Assembly: GCA_019638385.1 (NCBI GenBank)
Contig: JAHBTW010000029.1
Span: forward strand, 1 to 42,941
Length of the DNA stretch: 42,941 nt
Reading direction: 5' to 3'
Origin: Saprospiraceae bacterium
Lineage (GTDB): Bacteria > Bacteroidota > Bacteroidia > Chitinophagales > Saprospiraceae
Shown here: piece after piece, positions 36,071-42,941 of the stretch
Layout of the letters: each line of letters opens with the position of its first letter
Position numbering within the stretch: position 1 is the first letter of the stretch
Translations under genes and position numbers: made by a program
Notes under the pieces: model-generated
Database searches by the model: none
What the model was told of the DNA's origin: nothing
The model's input: only the letters and a program-made list of their open reading frames with translations

Positions 36071-36514
36071 TCAAGAAACGAGTGATAAATTGTAGTTGTG
36101 GATGAAAAATTTCAGATATAATTCATGCATGACCTCGGACTTTGAAAATGACAATGTACAACGAACAAACCTACAAATCCTTTGCCGCAAGGTGTTATTC
36201 CAGCGTTCCACATGGTTGGTCTGACCAGAGTCTTTGCCGACACTTTGATGCTGCGCATTTTGCAATACCTTCTCATAAATTGCGTAAAAGTCACTATAAA
36301 TCATTGATTTACGATATTCCTCCGGAACCAGTTCCCATAATGTCTGACAGCGCTCCTCGTCACGGTTTCCCATCACCCAGGATACAACTTGTCGGGTTCG
36401 ACGACACAGCGCTACCCAAATCCAACATTTGTTGGCCTTGCAAGACACGAAACTCCAAAGCTCATCCAGTTCTAAAGTATCCCCTTCTTCATAGGGTACC
36501 AGTGTTTCTGTCAC
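36071..36514 (-). CDS. IS1-family transposase, InsB part (DDE domain)
   Basis: 147 residues from a GTG at 36514. LELDELWSFV, YSDFYAIY and NHVERWNNTLRQR supply the D-D-E catalytic residues, and RFVRCTLSFSKS is the usual IS1 tail. It overlaps the InsA stop by 4 bases in the -1 frame. The active protein is probably the InsA-InsB fusion made by -1 slippage on the A9 tract at 36533-36541, giving ...NWIKK then KSESLPDVTETL. The stop overlaps the terminal inverted repeat. Confidence 0.88.
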   Translation of the reverse strand: MTETLVPYEEGDTLELDELWSFVSCKANKCWIWVALCRRTRQVVSWVMGNRDEERCQTLWELVPEEYRKSMIYSDFYAIYEKVLQNAQHQSVGKDSGQTNHVERWNNTLRQRICRFVRCTLSFSKSEVMHELYLKFFIHNYNLSLVS

Positions 36515-36783
36515 GTCGGGTAGCGACTCTGATTTTTTTTTATCCAGTTCAGTGCACTTTGATGAGATACGCCGAATATACGGGCCGGCCCACGGGCGCT
36601 TGACCGTTCCTGCGCTGCCCGCAACAACGCCTCTTTCGTCTCCTCAGATGGAAGGAGGCTTTGAAATACTCCGCCAAATCCGCAATCTTTGCACTTGTAT
36701 TTAGGATTGCCTACGCCATTGCTACCATTCTTGACTATGTTCTCAGACTGGCACTTTTTACAGATCTTGTTCTCGGTTACCAT
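36511..36783 (-). CDS. IS1-family InsA (zinc ribbon and helix-turn-helix)
   Basis: About 90 residues from the ATG at 36783 (MVTENKICKKCQS); the frame also allows 36807. C-x2-C ... C-x2-C (CKKC, CKDC) forms a zinc ribbon, and ARIFGVSHQSALNWIKK is the helix-turn-helix that binds the element ends. On its own it represses transposition in IS1. The A9 run near its end is the frameshift site. Confidence 0.85.
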   Translation of the reverse strand: MVTENKICKKCQSENIVKNGSNGVGNPKYKCKDCGFGGVFQSLLPSEETKEALLRAAQERSSARGPARIFGVSHQSALNWIKKNQSRYPT

Positions 36784-36825
36784 TTTTTCGGCAAAGATAC
36801 AATTCACTCATCGATTGACACTACC

Positions 36826-38552
36826 AAAAGCTGAATGCCAACCATCCAACTGCCGGGCAAGTTTTTGTTTCAATTCCAATCTGGTACGATTAAAAGACGG
36901 TCCGCGAGAAACGCCAATGCTGTTTCAAAATTGTTTCAATTCCAATCTGGTACGATTAAAAGACGGTCCGCGAGAAACGCCAATGCTGTTTCAAAATTGT
37001 TTCAATTCCAATCTGGTACGATTAAAAGTATCCGCGACAAAGTGGGTACCTCATTCATCGTCGAAGTTTCAATTCCAATCTGGTACGATTAAAAGAAGTG
37101 CCTTGGTGTGGAGTGAAGCCAACACTCGTCTGTTTCAATTCCAATCTGGTACGATTAAAAGGTAAGATGAAGCGCATTCTCTCTCTCTTTTTTGTCGATT
37201 TCAATTCCAATCTGGTACGATTAAAAGTAGTTCACCCGCTGTATCTCGGTTTTGATGAGGCCCGTTTCAATTCCAATCTGGTACGATTAAAAGGCGCTTC
37301 TCGAGGCCAAAAAACTCTACAAAATGCCAGTTTCAATTCCAATCTGGTACGATTAAAAGAGTACTACGGCGACATCGTTTCCTTCCTTGTGCGGAGTTTC
37401 AATTCCAATCTGGTACGATTAAAAGAAACATGGCATTCTCTACCGGTATGTACCCTTTATACAGTTTCAATTCCAATCTGGTACGATTAAAAGCAGTTTG
37501 CGTATTATGTGAGAATTCGTGTAGTTCTGGTTTCAATTCCAATCTGGTACGATTAAAAGCATCTTATTAAATTTTGTGGTTAAGCCGACCTTTTTGTTTC
37601 AATTCCAATCTGGTACGATTAAAAGGCGCTGGGCTTCGATAAGTCTTACAAATTGTATTCCGTTTCAATTCCAATCTGGTACGATTAAAAGCAGATCAGG
37701 CGATTTAGCGGGGAATTTCGATAGCTTTGTTTCAATTCCAATCTGGTACGATTAAAAGTTATCTGGTCATCCTCACATGGCTTTATTTGAACCGGTTTCA
37801 ATTCCAATCTGGTACGATTAAAAGGCATTGAGGCTGTAGTAAAAAAGAGGTTAGACGAAGTTTCAATTCCAATCTGGTACGATTAAAAGGCTTTTCCAGT
37901 AACTTTTTTTCCGTAGCCTGCCACTTGTTTCAATTCCAATCTGGTACGATTAAAAGCGAAGAAACCACCCTTAAAAGGGGAACTCTTTTCTTCGTTTCAA
38001 TTCCAATCTGGTACGATTAAAAGTTTTCGTCCATGGTGCCGGTCTGCCCGTTCACCAGCAGTTTCAATTCCAATCTGGTACGATTAAAAGTTCCAGGCAT
38101 ATCATTTCTACCCAATCTCTAATGTGGTTTCAATTCCAATCTGGTACGATTAAAAGACGCAGCCTCAAAGTCGTCCGCCCCGCCGGGATATAGTTTCAAT
38201 TCCAATCTGGTACGATTAAAAGTGCGCAACAAAGCGGCGATATCCATTACCGGGACATGTTTCAATTCCAATCTGGTACGATTAAAAGCACTGTACGGAT
38301 GTTTTTGACAATCGCTCGTTTTTGGTTTCAATTCCAATCTGGTACGATTAAAAGCATTGGCCGAATTTCGTAATAACGGATATGAATATTGTTTCAATTC
38401 CAATCTGGTACGATTAAAAGTATCCGCTTCATCGTCGCCATCGTCATACTCTATATGTTTCAATTCCAATCTGGTACGATTAAAAGAATCAAGTCTTCAG
38501 CATCTATTAAATCACCCTGTCGGTTTCAATTCCAATCTGGTACGATTAAAAG
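36826..38552 (-). CRISPR. CRISPR array, leader-distal part (26 full repeats)
   Basis: Twenty-six 30-bp repeats (first at 36867, last 38523-38552) read on the plus strand as GTTTCAATTCC-AATCTGGTAC-GATTAAAAG. The 25 spacers between them are mostly 36 bp (35-38), plus an outer 36-bp spacer at 36831-36866 behind a 5-bp repeat remnant (AAAAG, 36826-36830). The reverse complement ends in ATTGAAAC, the usual 5' handle of type I/III crRNAs, so transcription is probably on the minus strand and this is the older end. Repeat 6 (37198) has A in place of the first G. Spacers 1 and 2 are identical. In this part there is a weak AATC/GATT stem in the repeat for a Cas6-type cut. The ISKra4-type element separates it from the leader side. 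Confidence 0.97.
36897..36998 (-). repeat. Duplicated spacer-repeat unit
   Basis: The spacers at 36897-36932 and 36963-36998 are identical over all 36 bases (both begin ACGGTCCGCG and end TTTCAAAATT). One spacer plus repeat (66 bp) has been tandemly duplicated. Confidence 0.95.
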
Positions 38553-38553
38553 C
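38544..38553. repeat. Target-site duplication, left copy
   Basis: GATTAAAAGC, the end of a CRISPR repeat plus one spacer base, matches 39801-39810. Read with 23-bp terminal repeats, the duplication is ATTAAAAG (8 bp). Confidence 0.9.
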
Positions 38554-38575
38554 GGGTGTAATTCAAAATGTCGCA

Positions 38576-39517
38576 TCAGGCAGCATTTTTTAACAGCTTC
38601 CTAATGAGTTCGTACCTGTTGTTTTTGTATGCCACCCTCAGTTTTATCATACTGTCGCATCCGGCGTTTGCCCACCGCTGACCACTTCTTTTCATTCTGA
38701 CCTGCAACAGTGTTCGGTGAGCAGATTCAATGGCACCACTTCCAATCATCCAGCCTTTTTGACGGTACTGCAGGTAGTCCATTTGATGTTGATGATTTTC
38801 GAGGTAGCCGATTAGTGTCTGGATTTCGTCATTAGAGCCCACTAAAGCCTTGACTTCCGTGATAACATCTTTGACCCGGCTATTCAGCAGTGCTTCTTTT
38901 TGTTTAGCCATCCACAGGTGCTGGTCTTTGGGAGCTACTGATGCCAGCTTTTCACACACGTGGAAAATATCAATTATGTGTGTGGCTTTGTCATATCGCT
39001 CGGCAATCCACTGACCAATCCAAGTGGCTCCATCTGTTACAAATATCTTCTTGCAGGCACTCTCCGGCGGCAACATTTGCTCAAAATTTGTTGTGAAATG
39101 GGTGTAATGTCCTCGCTTAGCAACATAATTAGATTCTTTCATCCTCCACCTATGCTCTTCATTGTCAATAAAATGCTTTGCTTGGAACAACCGCCCTACT
39201 TTCGTTTCCTGCCAGCCGTTGTCTGTAAAAACCATAGAGCCGTCGACCATCGCATATACTTCTTCACTTTCCTTGCATTGAGCTTCCAACAACCCTTTGC
39301 ATGGCTCATTCAAAGCGCTTTCATCCAAATTTTCTGCCACGTTTTGACACGTCCGATATACTTGGCTTTGATTGACGGCTATACCCAACAAAGAAGATAT
39401 CCGATCGGGTACGTCCCCAAATACTTCCACGCAGCCGAGCTCCGCCAGTTTCTCTTGTAAAAATGGACTCGTACGCTGACCCAACACTGGCCCACTAAAA
39501 GGATGTTTCTTGCTCAC
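38576..39517 (-). CDS. ISKra4-family transposase, main (DDE) part
   Basis: 313 residues from a GTG at 39517 (SKKHPFSGPVLGQRTSP). Likely catalytic residues are Asp in AMVDGSMVFTD, Asp in IFVTDGATWIGQW and Glu in GSGAIESAHRTLLQVRMKRSGQRW. It lies in the -1 frame to the upstream part. The in-frame upstream sequence (KIRTRFGIIEVSKKHPF) is family-like, so a fused protein by frameshift on the A8 run at 39549-39556 is expected. Its stop falls next to the left terminal repeat. Confidence 0.88.
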   Translation of the reverse strand: MSKKHPFSGPVLGQRTSPFLQEKLAELGCVEVFGDVPDRISSLLGIAVNQSQVYRTCQNVAENLDESALNEPCKGLLEAQCKESEEVYAMVDGSMVFTDNGWQETKVGRLFQAKHFIDNEEHRWRMKESNYVAKRGHYTHFTTNFEQMLPPESACKKIFVTDGATWIGQWIAERYDKATHIIDIFHVCEKLASVAPKDQHLWMAKQKEALLNSRVKDVITEVKALVGSNDEIQTLIGYLENHQHQMDYLQYRQKGWMIGSGAIESAHRTLLQVRMKRSGQRWANAGCDSMIKLRVAYKNNRYELIRKLLKNAA

Positions 39518-39726
39518 TTCGATAATCCCGAATCGTGTCCGAATTTTGTTTTTTTTCGACGGTCTTTGCCTACTTCACTTATCTTCCGTTCCATTACCGA
39601 TCGACCCAAATCCAGCATGATTTGCTCAAAACGCTTCTCAAATTCGTAAAAATCTTTCTCTTGATCCAACGATTCCAATTCGGGCCAATGCGACAAGGCT
39701 AACGATACATATTCTTCTTTGGTCAT
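39514..39726 (-). CDS. ISKra4-family transposase, N-terminal part
   Basis: 70 residues (MTKEEYVSLALSHWPELESL). The sequence GKDRRKK is encoded over the A8 run where -1 slippage would join the two frames; without it the frame ends 22 codons later at a TGA overlapping the next start. Confidence 0.8.
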   Translation of the reverse strand: MTKEEYVSLALSHWPELESLDQEKDFYEFEKRFEQIMLDLGRSVMERKISEVGKDRRKKTKFGHDSGLSK

Positions 39727-39800
39727 CTTTTATCAATGTGATTTTAGTGCTCAGCTAAGGTACAAATTCTTTACACAGTGCGACATTTTGAATTACACCC

Positions 39801-39810
39801 GATTAAAAGC
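39801..39810. repeat. Target-site duplication, right copy
   Basis: GATTAAAAGC, identical to 38544-38553; it is the tail of the interrupted repeat and is followed by a normal spacer. Confidence 0.9.
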
Positions 39811-42800
39811 ATCTTCACCGATGTGCCTTATGCGCAGGTGCACAAGTTTCAATTCCAATCTGGTACGATTAAAAGTCTTTCTCGTGTTGCCGGAGACATG
39901 GCTACATCCCTGTTTCAATTCCAATCTGGTACGATTAAAAGGCGATTCACGAAGAAACTTCCTTGGAATGCCCTGTGTTTCAATTCCAATCTGGTACGAT
40001 TAAAAGACTGCAATCGTTTATGATTGAACCAGAGCTTCCGTTGTTTCAATTCCAATCTGGTACGATTAAAAGTCCCGAATCTTAGAGCAGAAAAGATCGA
40101 CCTTCTCTGTTTCAATTCCAATCTGGTACGATTAAAAGGAGACCAAGGTAAGCGCCAATTGAACGCTGTAAGTTGTTTCAATTCCAATCTGGTACGATTA
40201 AAAGATGTTCCCGCGGGTGTAGCGCAAGTTATGGCTACTTTGTTTCAATTCCAATCTGGTACGATTAAAAGTGAACCTCGAGATGATCGCCAACGCCGAA
40301 ACCGGCCGTTTCAATTCCAATCTGGTACGATTAAAAGGGAGGGGCCATCTCCTGCCTTAAAAAAAATAAAAAAGTTTCAATTCCAATCTGGTACGATTAA
40401 AAGAAACCAGAATTTTGGCGTCTACATCGTTTACGTTATGTTTCAATTCCAATCTGGTACGATTAAAAGGCCATGGCATTGCCTACCACACCGGGCAGGG
40501 AGCCAAGTTTCAATTCCAATCTGGTACGATTAAAAGCCATTCTTCCTCCGTCATTTCACCGGGGTCAGCATGAGTTTCAATTCCAATCTGGTACGATTAA
40601 AAGCCTCCGTGTCGTCGGCATACTTGGCCATTTCAGCGTGTTTCAATTCCAATCTGGTACGATTAAAAGTGTTTTGGTGGTCACGCCCATTTGGGCGGCT
40701 ATGGCGTTTCAATTCCAATCTGGTACGATTAAAAGCGTTCAGCCAAACGGATTTGGGTATCCATACCCCTTGTTTCAATTCCAATCTGGTACGATTAAAA
40801 GGTAACCGGGCACGACTTGAACCCGGAAATTGACGAAGTTTCAATTCCAATCTGGTACGATTAAAAGGAGGGTAGCGTTTACAAGTCCGAAGATCCGAGC
40901 GTGTTTCAATTCCAATCTGGTACGATTAAAAGTGAACATGCTTTCCCGCACGACGGGGGCTACCGGGCGTTTCAATTCCAATCTGGTACGATTAAAAGGG
41001 CAGGAGCGAAAAGGGCATAACAGGGAAAACGAGGGTTTCAATTCCAATCTGGTACGATTAAAAGGCATCACGGCCAAGCAGATAGAAGAACTCCTGAAGG
41101 AGTTTCAATTCCAATCTGGTACGATTAAAAGCGCAGCAGCTTCAGCAGCTCACCGGTGCATCAAAAGTTTCAATTCCAATCTGGTACGATTAAAAGTGCG
41201 GCAGCGGCTGCCCCGGCTGCCAGTCGTCTTCCAGTTTCAATTCCAATCTGGTACGATTAAAAGCTTCCGGAGTATTCGTCGAATACGGGGGGTGCATCTA
41301 GTTTCAATTCCAATCTGGTACGATTAAAAGCCCCGGCAATCCGAACACGCCGGAGATGAACACAATGTTTCAATTCCAATTTGGGTTGGAGAGTACAAAA
41401 ATGCCGTCTTCCGGGTCGGAGATGAACACAATGTTTCAATTCCAATCTGGTACGATTAAAAGATGGCACACCTGCCATAGAGCACGCCCGCTATCACAAG
41501 TTTCAATTCCAATCTGGTACGATTAAAAGCATTTTTGCGGCGATGCCGGCTATTTCATCCAACATGTTTCAATTCCAATCTGGTACGATTAAAAGTTGTT
41601 TCGGATGGCGGTTTTATGAGGCGTTGCGCGCGTTTCAATTCCAATCTGGTACGATTAAAAGGTTGTACCGCTCGTTCCCCTCTTGTGTTGAGTGAAAGTT
41701 TCAATTCCAATCTGGTACGATTAAAAGGGCGACCGAGCAATTCACGGCGCTGCACCCTTCCGAGTTTCAATTCCAATCTGGTACGATTAAAAGGTACGGC
41801 TGTTGGGTCGTTTTCGTGCAGCCGTTGCAGTTTCAATTCCAATCTGGTACGATTAAAAGTACAGAAGATTTTGTCGGGAAAGGATGCGCTTCTTGCGTTT
41901 CAATTCCAATCTGGTACGATTAAAAGGTCGATAATCTGCTTTCCAAAACTTTTCATGTTCGGTTTCAATTCCAATCTGGTACGATTAAAAGGGCGGTTTT
42001 TTTAACAAAAAAAATAAAAATGAAAGAGTTTCAATTCCAATCTGGTACGATTAAAAGGAGTAAAGTGCCCTCCCCGCAAGTAGGCAAATACAGGTTTCAA
42101 TTCCAATCTGGTACGATTAAAAGGATACTGTTGCTCGACAATACCGGGCATAACCTGCGTTTCAATTCCAATCTGGTACGATTAAAAGCGCGACACTGGA
42201 GCCGGGGTGGCGCCCGGAATTATTGTTTCAATTCCAATCTGGTACGATTAAAAGATACCTACGGGTTCAGAATCCTGGTGGACGGGTGGAGTTTCAATTC
42301 CAATCTGGTACGATTAAAAGCAGGCTTCGCGCTTCAAATTGAAGCCCTGTATGAGGTTTCAATTCCAATCTGGTACGATTAAAAGCGTCGGCATTCCACC
42401 CGGAATAAGTGATAATATTTTGTTTCAATTCCAATCTGGTACGATTAAAAGTACCGGCCCGCTTTCGGTTGCTGTGGCCCGTTGCCAGTTTCAATTCCAA
42501 TCTGGTACGATTAAAAGGTATTGGGCTGCTTTCAACAGCGTCATCAAAAACCGGTTTCAATTCCAATCTGGTACGATTAAAAGTGCTAATTATGGCGGCA
42601 CCGGCAGATGCGTTTACAAGTTTCAATTCCAATCTGGTACGATTAAAAGCGCACGGAAAGGATTGTGTCAGGGAGCTTGCTCCAGGGTTTCAATTCCAAT
42701 CTGGTACGATTAAAAGTATGTGCCTGAGATTCGGCTTTGCCAGGCTGCAAAGTTGTTTCAATTCCAATCTGGTACGATTAAAAGTATTTGGAAGCTCGCG

Positions 42801-42851
42801 ATGCGGATGAGTGGATACCGCGTTTCAATTCCAATCTGGTACGATTAAAAG
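39802..42851 (-). CRISPR. CRISPR array, leader-proximal part (46 repeats)
   Basis: Forty-six 30-bp repeats from 39846 to 42851, with 46 spacers of 35-38 bp including the one at 39810-39845. All repeats look identical except the one at 41367-41396, which keeps only its first 14 bases (see the 41351-41446 entry). In the minus orientation the 42851 end is the leader side, holding the newest spacers. With the other part this makes 72 full-length repeats, very large for one array and a sign of long activity. No cas gene lies in the window, so the type can only be guessed as I or III from the ATTGAAAC handle. Confidence 0.97.
41351..41446. repeat. 30-bp direct duplication flanking a 36-bp insert in the array
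   Basis: The 30-bp string CGGAGATGAACACAAT + GTTTCAATTCCAAT (16 bp of a spacer plus 14 bp of repeat) occurs at 41351-41380 and again at 41417-41446. Between the copies are exactly 36 new bases (41381-41416, starting TTGGGTTGGA). The bases next to each copy differ at once, so the duplication is exactly 30 bp. The lengths equal those of the repeat and the spacer. Confidence 0.92.
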
Positions 42852-42941
42852 GCTGCTGGTGCGCATTGTTCATACCCATTAACTTAAGCCTCGGATGCTA
42901 TAAAAAATAGAACGAAAGAAGGACATTCGTGAAAAATTCCC
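42852..42941 (-). promoter_or_regulatory. Probable start of the CRISPR leader
   Basis: After the last repeat no further repeat follows in 90 bp, and the outer 50 bp are AT-rich (TATAAAAAATAG). On the minus strand this would be the leader that carries the array promoter and integration signals. Only part is in the window and no promoter box is clear. Confidence 0.5.

Larger units (their letters stand above)
36064..36825 (-). mobile_element. IS1-family insertion sequence (762 bp) at the old end of the CRISPR array
   Basis: The ends GGTAGTGTCAA (36064-36074) and TTGACACTACC (36815-36825) are perfect 11-bp inverted repeats. Imperfect matching continues inwards (GAGTGA, AATTGTA). The 762-bp length equals the typical ~770 bp of IS1, and the two-gene layout with an A-rich frameshift site fits. 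There is no target duplication. The right flank begins with AAAAG, the last five bases of the CRISPR repeat, then a 36-bp spacer. Confidence 0.88.
38553..39801 (-). mobile_element. ISKra4-type insertion sequence inside a CRISPR repeat
   Basis: Perfect terminal inverted repeats of 22-23 bp: left (C)GGGTGTAATTC...ATGTCGCA ending 38575, right TGCGACAT...GAATTACACCC(G) from 39779. Total about 1.25 kb. The two transposase frames run on the minus strand. The direct duplication at both sides shows a simple, complete insertion; removing it restores a normal repeat followed by the 36-bp spacer at 39810-39845. Confidence 0.92.

Noticed and set aside
36831..36866. Left edge as the CRISPR leader side
   Set aside because: The ATTGAAAC handle points to minus-strand transcription, the repeat variant lies near the left end, and the left flank is an insertion element, so the left is taken as the trailer end.
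36689..37165. Plus-strand frame spanning the IS1 end and the first CRISPR repeats
   Set aside because: It joins the antisense of InsA to CRISPR repeats and has no gene character.
36826..42851. Many open frames over the CRISPR array with repeated peptides such as FNSNLVRLK, FQFQSGTIK (plus) and FNRTRLELK (minus)
   Set aside because: They are translations of the CRISPR repeat. One unit is usually 66 bp, a multiple of three without stops, so frames stay open by chance; there is no protein.
1..42941. tRNA, rRNA or riboswitch genes
   Set aside because: I looked for cloverleaf-like and conserved rRNA segments in the gaps and saw none.

Overview
The window looks like a chromosomal segment of a Bacteroidota bacterium, most likely of the Saprospiria (the phylum is well supported, the class is an inference). 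The evidence is two intact secreted proteins with a C-terminal type IX secretion (T9SS) sorting domain plus a frameshift-broken third and a possibly phase-OFF fourth copy of the same kind, TAnnTTTG-type -7 promoter boxes, few Shine-Dalgarno sequences, and lipid A, outer-membrane and methionine-salvage genes of Bacteroidota type. The core is fairly GC-rich; the frameshifted gene and the right-hand CRISPR/IS region are more AT-rich.

Layout. 1-3.3 kb: the edge of a minus-strand secreted protein and a minus-strand beta-helix T9SS protein whose 5' end carries a 14-base C tract that puts its likely signal peptide out of frame. 3.3-7.3 kb: a large BNR/PKD/LamG T9SS protein. 7.35-9.2 kb: an AbiE-type (type IV) toxin-antitoxin pair with a nested palindromic operator. 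9.3-20.9 kb: an envelope and lipid block. Its minus-strand run is desaturase > FAAL-ACP-reductase fusion > MurU-like nucleotidyltransferase > HtrA-type protease. Its divergent plus-strand run is LpxK > PlsC-family acyltransferase > GT2 glycosyltransferase > ECF sigma factor, with overlapping genes. 21.2-24.4 kb: a VPS10/BNR-type secreted protein. 24.4-26.2 kb: a decayed ATPase fragment and a frameshifted ice-binding-like T9SS protein. 26.2-31.2 kb: an RluA-family pseudouridine synthase, an operon of an unknown nuclease-like protein + MtnA + class II aldolase (methionine salvage), and a divergent GMC oxidoreductase. 31.2-35.8 kb: a helical-repeat protein of unknown role and another T9SS protein.

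36-42.9 kb: an IS1-family element abuts, and appears to have truncated, the old end of a very large CRISPR array. I count 72 full-length 30-bp repeats with 35-38-bp spacers. The array is split by an ISKra4-type element that landed in a repeat and left a target duplication. No cas gene lies in the window. The repeat's reverse complement ends in ATTGAAAC, so the array is probably transcribed on the minus strand from a leader at or beyond the right edge, which makes the IS1 side the trailer end.

The most unusual signal is inside the array at 41351-41446. A 36-bp segment, exactly spacer length, is flanked by a perfect 30-bp direct duplication, exactly repeat length, made of 16 bp of spacer plus the first 14 bp of a repeat. 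This is what an out-of-register, mid-array Cas1-Cas2 integration would leave behind. Other notable signals are the C14 tract (probable phase switch), the 12-residue palindrome-encoded repeats inserted in the N-terminus of MtnA, and the carboxylic-acid-reductase-like fusion beside a desaturase.
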